In this document: one piece after another, positions 1-9,166 of the stretch
How positions within the stretch are numbered: position 1 is the stretch's first letter
Layout of the letters: each line of letters starts with the position of its first letter
Assembly: GCF_036250735.1 (NCBI RefSeq)
Contig: NZ_CP109430.1
Coordinates: 3,596,001-3,660,000 of the forward strand
Length of the DNA: 64,000 nt
Reading direction: 5' to 3'
Source: Streptosporangium sp. NBC_01495
GTDB lineage: Bacteria; Actinomycetota; Actinomycetes; Streptosporangiales; Streptosporangiaceae
Program-made: the position numbers and the translations under genes
The notes under the pieces: generated by a model
The model's database searches: none
What the model was told of the DNA's origin: nothing
The model's input: the letters and a program-made list of their open reading frames with translations, nothing else

Positions 1-610
1 GCCCAGGGCTACGCGCCCGACTCCCGCGAGATCGGCGGCGGCTACCCCACACGCCCGGACGGCGTCGAGCAGTTCGTCCTGGGACCGGCCGGATGGCCGC
101 ACTACAACCGGGGCCGGGTGCGCGTCCCGTTCCAGCCCATCCTGGACGCCGTCGGTGTACGGCTCAACCGTCCGTCCGGGGAGGACGACACGGTGCGCGA
201 TGTCGAGAGGCTGAACGGCGACGCCTCGCGGCTGATCCGTTTCGACGACGAGCAGGTCGTGGTCTTGCGCGTGCCGGAGCTGCGCCAGGAGAGCGACGAG
301 CCGGACAACGTGGTCCGGGAGGTGTCGCCGAGCCGGGCTCAGCGGGTCGACAACGGCGTCGACGCCGGGCACCCGAGCGTCGCGGTCACCCTCACCGACG
401 GCACCTCGAAGATCGCGCGGCTGTTCGACTTCAACGGGATGGTGGCCGACAACGACGCGACCAACACCGGTGAGAGCGCGGACCACGGCATGTGCTGCGC
501 CTCCGCGGCCACCGGAGCGGCGGACAACGGTGAGGGTATGGCGGGTGTCGCCGGCAACTGCCACCTCATCTCTGTGGATTCCCTGCACGCCACGGCGCAT
601 GGACGCACAA
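1..610 (+). pseudogene. Subtilisin-like (S8) peptidase, N-terminal part, interrupted
   Basis: Frame 1 is open from the window edge, so the true start lies outside. Two pieces look like the S8 catalytic core: VDNGVDAGHP (Asp near codon 117 of the visible part) and DHGMCCASAATG (His near codon 162), followed by the GMAGVAGNCHLISV stretch that normally follows the catalytic His. Homology fades near 585, where the left end of an insertion element begins; the frame then runs into the element and stops at 726. The oxyanion Asn and catalytic Ser (GTSxAxP) segments are absent both here and after the element, so the protease cannot be active. The S8 assignment rests on two motifs and is likely rather than certain. 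Confidence 0.6.
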
Positions 611-1857
611 TTGATCCGTGCGGCTCAGGTACAACTTCCGCCTTTACCCGTCGCCGGGTCAGCGTCAAGCTCTGGCGCGGGCGTTCGGGTGCGCGCGGAC
701 GGTGTTCAACGACGGGCTGCGCCTGAGGCAGGACGCCCGGATGCAGGGCCTGCCGTACATCTCCGACGGAGACCTGTCCAAGCACGTCATCACGCGGGCC
801 AAGGCGACGCCGCAGCGGGCATGGCTGGGCGAGGTGTCGGCCGTGCTCTTGCAGCAGGCGCTCGCGGATCTGAACACCGCCTACCGCAACTTTTTCGCCT
901 CCCTGTCCGGCAAACGCAAGGGCCGCACGATTGCCCCACCCCGGTTCCGATCCCGCAAGGACTCCCGCCAAGCGATCCGGTTCACGAAGAATGCCCGATT
1001 CACGGTCACGGCGGGTGGGAGACTCCGGCTGCCGAAGATCGGTGAGGTGGAGGTGCGCTGGTCGCGGACCCTGCCGTCGGACCCGTCATCGGTGACGGTG
1101 GTCAAGGACTCGGCGGGCCGGTACTTCGCGTCGTTCGTCGTCGAGACCTCAAACGAGCCGTTGCCCGAGACGGGTCCCGAGATCGGCCTCGACCTGGGTC
1201 TCACCCATTTTGCGATCACCTCCGATGGCCGGAAGATCGCCAACCCGCGCATCCTGCGGCGGGCGGCCAAGCAGCTCCGCAAGGCACAGAAGGCGTTGAG
1301 CCGAAAGAAGAAGGGATCGGCGAACCGGGCCAAGGCCAAGCTGAAGGTCGCCAAGGCTCACGCCAAGGTGACCGACACGCGCCGCGACTGGGCACACAAG
1401 CTCTCCACCACGTTGATCCGCGACAACCAAGCGGTGTATGTGGAGGATCTCGCCGTGTCCGGTCTCGCGCGCACGAGGCTGGCCAAGAGCGTGCATGATG
1501 CGGGCTGGTCGCAGTTCATCGCCATGCTGGAGTACAAAGCCGTCAGGTATGGCCGCCACTTCGCCAAGATCAACCGCTGGTTTCCGTCGTCGAAGCTGTG
1601 CTCGGCCTGCGGGACCATCACCGATTCGATGCCGTTGAACGTCCGGTCGTGGACCTGCCCCTGCGGGGCCGGCCACGACCGGGACGTCAACGCGGCGGTC
1701 AACATTCTCGCCGCCGGGCAGGCGGAGAGACTAAACGACTGTGGAGCGAGGGTAAGACCGGGAGCGATCCCGGCACCGCGCGAAGAAGCAGTAACCCGCC
1801 AGGAGCCGCACACGCGGCAGACCGGAATCTCCGTCCTTTAAGGCGGAGTGGATGTCA
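611..1857 (+). mobile_element. TnpB-only IS605/IS1341-type element
   Basis: A tnpB gene without tnpA splits a protease gene. The right end is clear: the hairpin CTCCGTCC/GGCGGAG at 1829-1848 followed by TCAA (about 1856-1858) is the usual subterminal hairpin and cleavage tetranucleotide region of this family. The left end is not resolved and lies between about 585 and 617; a TTGAT pentamer sits at 611-615 directly before the tnpB start, with an in-frame stop at 612. No target duplication is seen, as expected of elements moved by HUH-type transposases. Mobilisation would need a tnpA elsewhere. Confidence 0.75.
618..1841 (+). CDS. tnpB: RNA-guided endonuclease TnpB
   Basis: This 407-residue protein has the complete TnpB layout. 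It contains an N-terminal helix-turn-helix-like region (LRYNFRLYPSPGQRQALARA), a central basic region, RuvC-I Asp192 in GLDLGLTHF, RuvC-II Glu276 in VYVEDLAVSG, a zinc finger CSACG...CPCG, and RuvC-III Asp356 in HDRDVNAAVNIL. The catalytic triad is intact, so the nuclease is plausibly active. GTG 618 is the only start, because an in-frame TGA lies two codons upstream. TnpB proteins cut DNA next to a transposon-specific motif, guided by an RNA made from the right end of the element, and help to retain the element at its donor site. No tnpA is present. Confidence 0.92.
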   Translation: MRLRYNFRLYPSPGQRQALARAFGCARTVFNDGLRLRQDARMQGLPYISDGDLSKHVITRAKATPQRAWLGEVSAVLLQQALADLNTAYRNFFASLSGKRKGRTIAPPRFRSRKDSRQAIRFTKNARFTVTAGGRLRLPKIGEVEVRWSRTLPSDPSSVTVVKDSAGRYFASFVVETSNEPLPETGPEIGLDLGLTHFAITSDGRKIANPRILRRAAKQLRKAQKALSRKKKGSANRAKAKLKVAKAHAKVTDTRRDWAHKLSTTLIRDNQAVYVEDLAVSGLARTRLAKSVHDAGWSQFIAMLEYKAVRYGRHFAKINRWFPSSKLCSACGTITDSMPLNVRSWTCPCGAGHDRDVNAAVNILAAGQAERLNDCGARVRPGAIPAPREEAVTRQEPHTRQTGISVL

Positions 1858-1860
1858 AAA
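1735..1860 (+). ncRNA. Candidate omega RNA (right-end RNA) of the TnpB element
   Basis: In TnpB systems the guide RNA is transcribed from the 3' end of tnpB through the right end of the element. Here that stretch holds the hairpin CCGGG-AGCGAT-CCCGG (1758-1773) inside the tnpB coding tail and the subterminal hairpin at 1829-1848. The guide would begin in the flanking protease remnant after about 1857. Position and structure fit the family; no transcript evidence is available. Confidence 0.4.
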
Positions 1861-2785
1861 ACTGGCGAAGTACTTCCTGCAGGTCCTCGCCGGCGTCAAG
1901 AACGACCAGATCGTCGTGGATCCGCCGGTCACCGTGGCCCCGGACACCACCGTGGACGTCCCTTTCCTCCTGGCTGAGACGGACTTCGTCACCGACGTCA
2001 TGTTCCTGACGCAGCACCCCTGGCTGGTGGAGATGACTCTGATCACGCCGGACGGGGACGTGGTCGACCCCGCCTTCGTGTCGAGGCTGACCGGACGCAA
2101 TTACTTCAAACTTGCCGATCAGGTCGTGTACTACCGGCTGACGCTGCTGGTCCCCATCGGGGCCGGCCCGCGCGCGGGGCAGTGGCTGGCACGGTTCCAC
2201 CTGTCGGGACAGGCCGTCAGGAAGGCGATCTCCGAAGACGGCAAGCTCAGCCGCGAAGACGCTCGGAAGATCCTCCGCGAGGGGCTGCGGGGCACCCTGC
2301 TCGTCCACGCGTCCTCGGACCTGCGCATGCATGCCGAGGTCCGGCAGGACTCCTTCGAGCCGGGCGCCGAGTCGCGGCTCCGCGTCACGCTCTCCGAGTA
2401 CGACGTCCCGGTGTCGCAGCGCGCCGAGGTGCGGGCGGTGGTCACCGACCCGACGGGTGTGGCCGCGAGCATCGCACTGCCGGAGGCCGCGCCCGGCGTG
2501 TTCGAGGAGGCGTTCGTCGCGGCCCTGCCCGGGGTGTGGACCGTGCTGTTCCAGGCGACGGGCAAGACCATGCGCGGTACCCCGTTCACCCGCGAGGCGG
2601 TCCGGACGGTCGCGCTCTGGCGCGGCGGCGATCGGTACCGGCCGAAGGAGGGCGAGGAGCCCAAGGCCGGGCGGCGTGAGGCGTGGAGGGTCGTGCGGCA
2701 GGACGAAGAGCTCGTCGAACTGCTGAACAGGCGGCTGACCGACGCGGGGCTCTCGCTGGAGGACCTGGAAAGCGAGCAGATCTGA
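1858..2785 (+). pseudogene. 3' remnant of the interrupted secreted protein gene
   Basis: After the element a frame resumes at KLAKYFLQVLAGVKNDQIV and runs to a TGA at 2785, giving about 308 codons. It reads as extracellular beta-sandwich material: a segment with MTLITPDG and VVYYRLTLLVP, then a domain around DSFEPGAESRLRVTLSEY and GVFEEAFVAALPGVWTVLF, like the C-terminal domains of large actinomycete secreted proteins. It lacks a start and any protease Ser motif. If it belongs to the same gene as the 5' fragment, a central piece including the catalytic Ser was lost when or after the element inserted. It could instead be the tail of a different gene joined by deletion. Confidence 0.55.
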
Positions 2786-2919
2786 GAGCAGGCGTTCCCC
2801 TGTCGCCCGGTCTCGCCAGGAGCGATGCGCGTGAAGTCCGGGGTCTTGAGGAACGGCTAAGCCCTCCCAGAGCGGGTCGGCGCTGTACAGCTCCTCTCCG
2901 GACCCCCGGGGTCCCCGCA

Positions 2920-3010
2920 GCAATGGAGTAGATGTCGGGCATCACGTGCAGGTCGTGGGTGATGCCCGCACCCGGCCCCTTGAGCTTGGTGATATCCCGG
3001 TTTGGGACGC
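2920..3010 (-). pseudogene. Relic of a DDE (rve-type) transposase
   Basis: On the minus strand the peptide DITKLKGPGAGITHDLHVMP followed by DIYS matches the start of the integrase core of IS3/IS481-like transposases (typically W-DITKLKGP...YHLYVxLDIYS). It contains the first catalytic Asp region, but the flanking frames are broken on both sides and no further transposase sequence is seen. The rest of 2786-3338 shows no gene; it ends in the promoter region of the downstream esterase gene. Confidence 0.45.
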
Positions 3011-3338
3011 TCGGCCTGCGGTCTTTGCGGCTTCGGTTCCGAACTCACAGTTCCATCGTCATGCGCGCCGACACCCAGGGAACGTGTGCCGACGGCCGGT
3101 CGGATGCGCGGAGACCGTACGCCGGGCTGGGCCGAAAGTTTCGGGATAGCAGGTTGAGCAGAGCCGAACATGTCTGGCTTTCAGCTATTTCCATAAGTTT
3201 CGGCATCGGCGTTGACAAGTTTCCAGTTCAGGGCGGCGGCAAGAATCCCGCTTTCGAAACATTTCGATATCTCGTTGACATATTTCTGGCAGATTTTCAG
3301 ACTGGGCGCCAACACCCCACCCGGAAGGGAGAGCCCTA

Positions 3339-5513
3339 GTGATCATCAGTCTGGCCCGCTCCAGGATCCGTTCGAGGGTCGTCGCGCTGGCGGTGGCGGC
3401 GGCGCTCTCGATCGCCGGAGCGGTGACGGTGGCGCCCCCCGAGGCCGCCGCGGCTGCTGGAGTTGAAAACGAGGGTGCCGACTGCGCGGTGGCCGGCCTG
3501 CCCGACGCGGGATCCCTGCCCACCAACTCCAGGCTTCCCGATCCTTTCAGGAAGCTGGACGGTACGCGTATCTCCAGCACGTCCGAGTGGCGGTGCCGAC
3601 GGGAGGAGATCAAGAGGCTGGCGGAGAAGTTCGTCTACGGCGAGAAGCCCGCGAAGCCGGCCGGTGTCACGGGGACGGTCTCCAGAACCGGCATCACGGT
3701 GAACGTGAACCACAACGGCAGGAGCTCCAGCTTCTCCGCGAGTGTCTCGCTGCCGAGCGGTTCGGGACCTTTCCCGGCCGTCGTCGTCCTGGGAGGATTC
3801 GGAGCGGACACGGCCGCGATCAGGGCGGCCGGTGCCGCCGTCATCAGCTACGACCCCTACGCGGTCGGGCGAGAGGGCACGCCGCGCAACAACAAGCAGG
3901 GCGCGTTCTACAGCGTCTACGGCTCCTCGAGCAGCACGGGGCTGCTCCTCGCCTGGGCCTGGGGAGTGAGCCGGATCATCGACGTCATCGAGCAGTCGGA
4001 CGGCAGCGTTCTCAGGGCGGACGCGACCGGCGTCACGGGATGCTCCCGGTTCGGGAAGGGCGCCTTCGTGGTCGGCGCGTTCGACCAGCGCATCGCCCTG
4101 ACCATGCCGATCGAGTCTGGGAGCGCCGGTGTCCCCATCTTCCGCGGGATTCCCGGGGAGGGCGCCCAGAGCCTGAGCAGCGCCTACGGAGAACAGCCGT
4201 GGCTGGGTGACGCGTTCGGCTCCTTCACGAGCAGCCCGGCCAGGCTGCCGGTTGACACCCACCAGATGGTGGCCATGGTCGCCCCGCGAGGACTGTTCAT
4301 CATGGACAACCCCCACATCGCCAATCTGGGCCCCCGGTCCGCGAGCGTGGCGGCCCTGGGCGGAGCGGAGGTCTACAAGGCGCTCGGCGCGGGGGAGAAC
4401 ATCACCTACTGGTCCGACGTCCAGGACGGCAGCCACTGCGCCAACAGGTCCGAGTGGAGGACCCCGCTGCAGCAGAACATCCAGAAGTTCCTGCTGAGGA
4501 CGGGCAACGCTCCCGGCGCGATCAGGATCTCCTCCAGGGCGAGCGGCAACCTGTCCGAGTGGAGAGACTGGCAGACCCCGGCCCTCGGCAATTCCGGCGA
4601 CACCACGCCACCGAGCACGCCGGGCACCCCTGCCGCGTCCGCGGTGACCGCGACCGGCGCCACGCTGACCTGGGCCGCGTCCACCGACCAGGGCGGTTCC
4701 GGACTGGCCGGCTACAACGTCCACCGCGAGCAGGGCGCCACCGACCCGCAACTCGGCCAGTCCACCACCACCTCGATCACCCTCACCGGGCTGACCGCGA
4801 ACACCCAGTACCAGGTGTACGTGCGGGCGCGTGACGTCGCGGGCAACCTGTCCGGCAACTCGCAGCCGGTCACGTTCACCACGACCACCGGAGGCGGCGA
4901 CACCTCGCCGCCGACGGCCCCGGCCGGTCTGGCGGCCTCGGGAACCACGTCCACGGGCACGACCCTGAGCTGGACGGCCTCGACGGACGACAGCGGCGTC
5001 ACCGGCTACGACATCCTGCGCGCGCCCGGCGCGAGCGGTGGCACGTTCACCCAGGCCGGCACCTCGGCCACGACCTCGTTCGGCGACACGGGCCTGACCC
5101 CGAACACCACCTACCGCTACCAGGTCAGGGCGCGGGACGCCGCGGGCAACGTCTCGCCGGTCTCCACCACCGCGGAGGTCACCACCCAACCCGGCACGTC
5201 CACCGGGAACTGCGCGGCCGTCCCGACCGTGCAGACCCAGTGGAGCACCGGGTACGTCATCCAGCCGCTGACCGTCACCAACACCGGCACCTCGGCGATC
5301 ACCGGATGGACTGTCACCTTCACGCTGCCGTCCGGGCACACGCTGACCGGCTCGTGGAACGGCACCACCACCGTCAGCGGGCAGACCGTGACCATCAGGA
5401 ACGCCGCCCACAACGGCTCCCTCGCCCCCGGCGCCGCCACCACCAGCGTCGGCTTCCAGGTGAGCCGCCCGAATGGCAACACCGCGCTTCCGTCCGGATA
5501 CACCTGCGCCTGA
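3339..5513 (+). CDS. Secreted glucuronoyl esterase (CE15) with two Fn3 domains and CBM2
   Basis: The 724-residue product carries a signal peptide (about 1-40), a CE15 alpha/beta-hydrolase (about 45-400), two fibronectin type III domains (about 425-515 and 525-610) and a C-terminal family 2 carbohydrate-binding module (about 622-724). The CE15 signature GCSRFGK places the nucleophile at Ser236. Glu259, 23 residues on, and His366 in DGSHC complete the triad with the spacing of known enzymes. CE15 esterases split ester bonds between lignin alcohols and glucuronic acid on xylan; the CBM2 would tether the enzyme to cellulose or xylan. GTG 3339 is chosen for the GGAAGGGAG ribosome site 8-10 bases upstream. 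A terminator follows. Confidence 0.88.
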   Translation: MIISLARSRIRSRVVALAVAAALSIAGAVTVAPPEAAAAAGVENEGADCAVAGLPDAGSLPTNSRLPDPFRKLDGTRISSTSEWRCRREEIKRLAEKFVYGEKPAKPAGVTGTVSRTGITVNVNHNGRSSSFSASVSLPSGSGPFPAVVVLGGFGADTAAIRAAGAAVISYDPYAVGREGTPRNNKQGAFYSVYGSSSSTGLLLAWAWGVSRIIDVIEQSDGSVLRADATGVTGCSRFGKGAFVVGAFDQRIALTMPIESGSAGVPIFRGIPGEGAQSLSSAYGEQPWLGDAFGSFTSSPARLPVDTHQMVAMVAPRGLFIMDNPHIANLGPRSASVAALGGAEVYKALGAGENITYWSDVQDGSHCANRSEWRTPLQQNIQKFLLRTGNAPGAIRISSRASGNLSEWRDWQTPALGNSGDTTPPSTPGTPAASAVTATGATLTWAASTDQGGSGLAGYNVHREQGATDPQLGQSTTTSITLTGLTANTQYQVYVRARDVAGNLSGNSQPVTFTTTTGGGDTSPPTAPAGLAASGTTSTGTTLSWTASTDDSGVTGYDILRAPGASGGTFTQAGTSATTSFGDTGLTPNTTYRYQVRARDAAGNVSPVSTTAEVTTQPGTSTGNCAAVPTVQTQWSTGYVIQPLTVTNTGTSAITGWTVTFTLPSGHTLTGSWNGTTTVSGQTVTIRNAAHNGSLAPGAATTSVGFQVSRPNGNTALPSGYTCA

Positions 5514-5524
5514 CAGCCGGTCAC

Positions 5525-5549
5525 CCCCCGGCCCACCGCGGGCCGGGGG
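5525..5549 (+). terminator. Hairpin terminator after the CE15 gene
   Basis: A ten-base-pair stem CCCCCGGCCC / GGGCCGGGGG with a five-base loop starts 12 bases after the stop codon. There is no U-tract, as is usual for actinomycete terminators. Confidence 0.7.
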
Positions 5550-5791
5550 ACAGGCGCGCCAGGCACCACCCATCCGCCACCGAGAGGGCCTCGCGATTGG
5601 CGGGGCCGGTCGCGTCCGGCTGACGTCGTCATCGATTCGTCGGCAGAGGAAGTTCCGGAGCTCGATCACATGATCTGTACGATCGACGGCATCGGAGCTG
5701 ACATTATCGGCTCCAACCCGCCGTAATAGGTCATCGCCCGGGTGAAGGTGGCGCGTGTGCCGTTTTCACCTTTCCTGCACAGAGGATTCAC

Positions 5792-6868
5792 ATGGCTGAG
5801 ATCGACGTCGAGACCGCCTGCGTCACCTGGGTCAGGACCGGTGACCTCGACGAAGTGGTGCGGAGCTTCGGAGGCGATCCGGGCGCGACGGAGCAGGAGA
5901 CCGTCGACGGGCTGTTCGGCATGGCCTGGGAGGACCTGGAGGAGCTGGATGAGGACGCCACCGGGGTGATGCTGGTGGCCCGGCACGGTGAGTGGGCCGT
6001 GCTCGTCGAGCCGTTCGTGTTCCGCGGCATGAGCCAGGCGCTGCTGAGCGGGATCGCGACCGAGGGGGAGGCGTACCGCGTCGCGTGGACCGTCAACATG
6101 GCCACCTTCGTGTGCTACGTCCGCCACGGCGCGGTCGTCGCGTCGTTCGACGCCCTCGATCTGGACGGCGCCGGCGGCCGGGAGTGGCTCGACGGGCTGT
6201 CGGTGAGCGAGGCGGACTGGCACGCGGACTGGCGGGTCGCCGCGTTCGCCGTGGGTGAGGAGCTGTCCGGGATCAGGATCGACGCGGACTGGCTGGCCCG
6301 GCCACACGCCCTTTACCCGTTGCGCCCGGTGACCGTCTCCGCGCCGGTGGCGCTGCGGGTCGACGAGCGGATGACGGCCATCGCGGCCGTCGACCCCCGC
6401 GTCGCGCGGATCGTCGCCGAACCCACGCCCGACAAGCTGCCGGAGATCGTGAACATCGCCGCCGGCCTGGCGGTGACCACCGCCGGCATCGACGGCCCCC
6501 TGGTCGAGGAGGCTCTACGCCTGATCGCGAACGGCGCGCGCTCCGGCGAGGTGGTCGCGCGGCTGCACGCCCTTCGGGCGGACTACAGCAGGCGGTCAGT
6601 GGAGGCCTACCACGCGTGTCCCGCCGACAGCCGTGACAGTTTCATCGCACCGGGCCATGACACCACCTACGGCCGGTGGGTGGTGAAAGGGGCGGCGGTC
6701 GCGGCGTTGAGCCTGGCGTTGAACCCGGACGAGGAGCTGTCCTCGCTGGCGCTACAGGTCGTCAACATGACCGGCGGCACCTACCTCAGCGAGGAAAACG
6801 GCGACGTCGCCCGGCACCACGCGCTCGGAACCGTCGCCTACTTCCTCGCCGAGGGTGAGAACCCGTGA
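5792..6868 (+). CDS. DUF6461-like protein
   Basis: This 358-residue soluble protein has no signal peptide or membrane segment. The N-terminal half (about 1-165) matches the pattern of DUF6461 proteins: W-x-G-DLD near the start, EWAVLVEPFVFRG, then VNMATFVCYVRHGAVVASFD and the DALD acidic end. The C-terminal half is helical and includes a repeat-like stretch (GPLVEEALRLIANGARSGEV). DUF6461 proteins are small actinomycete proteins of unknown role, some lying beside toxins as likely immunity proteins. No toxin is adjacent here. ATG 5792 follows AGAGGA. The second DUF6461 protein in this window, ending at 19341, lies beside a DNase. Confidence 0.6.
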   Translation: MAEIDVETACVTWVRTGDLDEVVRSFGGDPGATEQETVDGLFGMAWEDLEELDEDATGVMLVARHGEWAVLVEPFVFRGMSQALLSGIATEGEAYRVAWTVNMATFVCYVRHGAVVASFDALDLDGAGGREWLDGLSVSEADWHADWRVAAFAVGEELSGIRIDADWLARPHALYPLRPVTVSAPVALRVDERMTAIAAVDPRVARIVAEPTPDKLPEIVNIAAGLAVTTAGIDGPLVEEALRLIANGARSGEVVARLHALRADYSRRSVEAYHACPADSRDSFIAPGHDTTYGRWVVKGAAVAALSLALNPDEELSSLALQVVNMTGGTYLSEENGDVARHHALGTVAYFLAEGENP

Positions 6869-7081
6869 TCGATCGGAATGAGGCCGTCCACCGCGTTGCC
6901 GGAACCTCGCTGTCGGCTCACTTTGAGAGGATTTTCGATCTCTCCCCACCGTAGCGCCTGATCTTAAGGATTTCTGGTCATGCGGTGGGCCTGGAGCGCA
7001 CGGGCGAAACCTACGGCCCGCTGGTCCGGGCCGCGCCGGCCCGATCTGAAATGGTGGCCGCCGGGAAGACGGCACGGGGCG

Positions 7082-7118
7082 GGGGCCGTTCATGAGCGTT
7101 CTTACAGGAGACGGCCCC
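7082..7118. terminator. Possible bidirectional hairpin between convergent genes
   Basis: GGGGCCGT (7082-7089) pairs with ACGGCCCC (7111-7118) across a 21-base loop. It lies just after the arabinofuranosidase-like gene (minus) and downstream of the DUF6461-like gene (plus). Confidence 0.4.
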
Positions 7119-7126
7119 GGCCGCCG

Positions 7127-9166
7127 TTACCGGGTCGTGCAGACGGTTCCGTTGAGGGTGAAGACGGCGGGTAGCGTGTTCGGGCCGCTGTAGTTGCCGA
7201 CGAAGCCGATCGTGGTCGACGCGCCGGTGGGCAGCGAGCCGTTGCCGGAGTCGTTGACGACCTTGACGTCCTGCCCGTTCTGCGTCCAGACGGCGCTCCA
7301 GCCGCTGCCCAGGCTCTGCCACGTCCTGGGCCAGCTGAAGTTCAGGGTCCAGCCGTCGATCGGCGCGCCGTGGTTGGTGATGTCGATGGCGCCGACGTAC
7401 CCGCTGGCCCAGTCGGACTGCTTGGTGAGGCGTACCGAGCACGAGCTGGAGGCGGGTGTGCCGGTCGTGAACGTCAGCGGCGCGGAGGGCGACGAGACGC
7501 CGCCGCCGCTGTCCCGTGCGATCACGTTGACCGTGTAGCGGGTGCCCGGCTTCAGGTTGCCCGCGGTGAACGAGGTCCCGGTGGTCTCGCCGAGCTGCTC
7601 GCTGACGGCTCCGTTCTGGAGGTGGACCTCGTACTTCACGATCGGGCGCGCGCCGGCGGAGGCGGCGGGCCAGGAGATCGTGGCGGTCCTGTCCGCCACG
7701 GCCGAGGCCGCCGGCTGCCCCGGCGTGCCCGGCAGGCCGGTCTGGGGGGAGGCGGGACGCAGGACGATCGTGGTCAGCGAGAGCGGTGGCAGCGTCTGGC
7801 CGGTCGCGCTGCCCGTGGCCGAGGCGGTGATGCTCGTGGCGCCGTTGGTGTGGGTCAGTACGGTCGGAGCCCCGGACGCCGGGCTGAAGCCGGAGTAGCC
7901 GATCGTGACGGGGTAGGACGTGTCGGACGAAGTGTTGATCAGCAGGACGGCCAGATCGCCGTTGGGGCGGCGCACGGCGTGTACGCCGACCTTCGCCTGG
8001 CCGGTCGCGGCCCGGATGAACAGGTCGCCGGGGCGGGCGAACCTGCTCACCATCTGGAGCGCGTAGTACGGCGCGAAGGGCGTGTTCACCGCCGGTTCGC
8101 AGACGCCGCCGTCGGAGGTGCACGTCCCGCTCGACAGCAGGCCGAAGTCGCCGTAGTCGGTGTGCCCCTCAACCTGCGTGACGCTGCCGATGCCGTTGTG
8201 GACGTTCCACCAGTTGACCGTGAACACCCCGTTGGCCAGCAGCGTCGCGTAGGCGTCGGCGGCGGCCAGCGCGCCGGGCTGGGTCGTCATGCCACCGCTG
8301 CTCGACCCGGTGTTGAACTCGGTCATCGCGATGCCGATCCGCTCGGCGCCGGGCCCCGCGTGCCTCGCGATCTGCCGGCGGGTGAGGTCGATCATGTCGG
8401 GAACGTGCGCGGCCCTGTCGAGGGCGCCGGGGTACCAGTGCAGGATCACGAAGTCGATCTTCGGTCCGGCGGCCGACAGGACGACCTCGTTCCAGGTTCC
8501 TGCGTCGCCCTCGGCGACTATCCCGTCGGGCCAGTTGGCCGGCGTGGTCAGCACCGCGCCGATCTTGATGGTCGGGTCGACGGCCTTCATCGCGTCGGAG
8601 TAGGCCACGACATGGCGCGCGTACTCGGCAGGGCTCTTGTCTGCGTGGTTGTCCGCCTCCCAGGCGGCGCCGTAGTGGCCGTTGCCGTAGTTCTCGTTGC
8701 CGATCTCCCAGTACTTGACGCCGTAACCCTTGGTGACGTTGGCGTGCCGCACCCAGGCCGCGGCCTCCTCCGCCGTACCGGTGCCGTAGTTGGCGGTCAC
8801 CATCGGCTGCGCTCCGGTGCGCCGCACGCCGCGCATGAAGGTGTCGAAGTCGGTGTCGGGAGCCACGTAGCCGCCGGGGGCGGTGTGGTCGGCCCAGTGG
8901 TAGATGTCGGAGTACGAGCCGCCGGGATAGCGCAGCAGCTTCATGCCCGCGTTCTTGAGCAGGTCGGCGGTTTCGCCGGTGCCCAGACGGGTGTCCCAGA
9001 TCGCGTGGTTGGTGCCGATGCCCGTTTCCGGGACGGTGGCGAGCGCGGCGCGGGCGTTCACGGTCACCTCGACCGGGACGACCTCGTCGGCGCGCGCTGT
9101 GGGGACGTTCAGGACGGCCAGCGTCAGCAGGACGGCGGACGTGGCCCGTAACAGGCTTCTTGGCAT
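7127..9166 (-). CDS. Secreted alpha-L-arabinofuranosidase-like glycosidase with Fn3 and CBM2
   Basis: The 679-residue product has a signal peptide (about 1-27, ending near ARA), a (beta/alpha)8 glycoside hydrolase domain (about 30-460), one Fn3 domain (about 480-570) and a C-terminal CBM2 (about 578-679). KYWEIGNENYG gives the probable acid/base Glu158 and GIAMTEFNTGS the probable nucleophile Glu283, the clan A pattern typical of GH51-like arabinofuranosidases. Family level is inferred; a related GH30/GH39-like enzyme is possible. ATG 9166 follows GAGGT at the right distance. A GTG at 9205 abuts AGGAGG too closely. The enzyme would trim arabinose side chains from arabinoxylan, fitting the nearby CE15 esterase. 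Confidence 0.75.
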   Translation of the reverse strand: MPRSLLRATSAVLLTLAVLNVPTARADEVVPVEVTVNARAALATVPETGIGTNHAIWDTRLGTGETADLLKNAGMKLLRYPGGSYSDIYHWADHTAPGGYVAPDTDFDTFMRGVRRTGAQPMVTANYGTGTAEEAAAWVRHANVTKGYGVKYWEIGNENYGNGHYGAAWEADNHADKSPAEYARHVVAYSDAMKAVDPTIKIGAVLTTPANWPDGIVAEGDAGTWNEVVLSAAGPKIDFVILHWYPGALDRAAHVPDMIDLTRRQIARHAGPGAERIGIAMTEFNTGSSSGGMTTQPGALAAADAYATLLANGVFTVNWWNVHNGIGSVTQVEGHTDYGDFGLLSSGTCTSDGGVCEPAVNTPFAPYYALQMVSRFARPGDLFIRAATGQAKVGVHAVRRPNGDLAVLLINTSSDTSYPVTIGYSGFSPASGAPTVLTHTNGATSITASATGSATGQTLPPLSLTTIVLRPASPQTGLPGTPGQPAASAVADRTATISWPAASAGARPIVKYEVHLQNGAVSEQLGETTGTSFTAGNLKPGTRYTVNVIARDSGGGVSSPSAPLTFTTGTPASSSCSVRLTKQSDWASGYVGAIDITNHGAPIDGWTLNFSWPRTWQSLGSGWSAVWTQNGQDVKVVNDSGNGSLPTGASTTIGFVGNYSGPNTLPAVFTLNGTVCTTR

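Noticed and set aside
611-615. TTGAT as proof of the left boundary and target motif of the TnpB element
   Set aside because: It matches the ISDra2 motif, but using it would leave a left end of only two bases; the boundary cannot be fixed without other copies.
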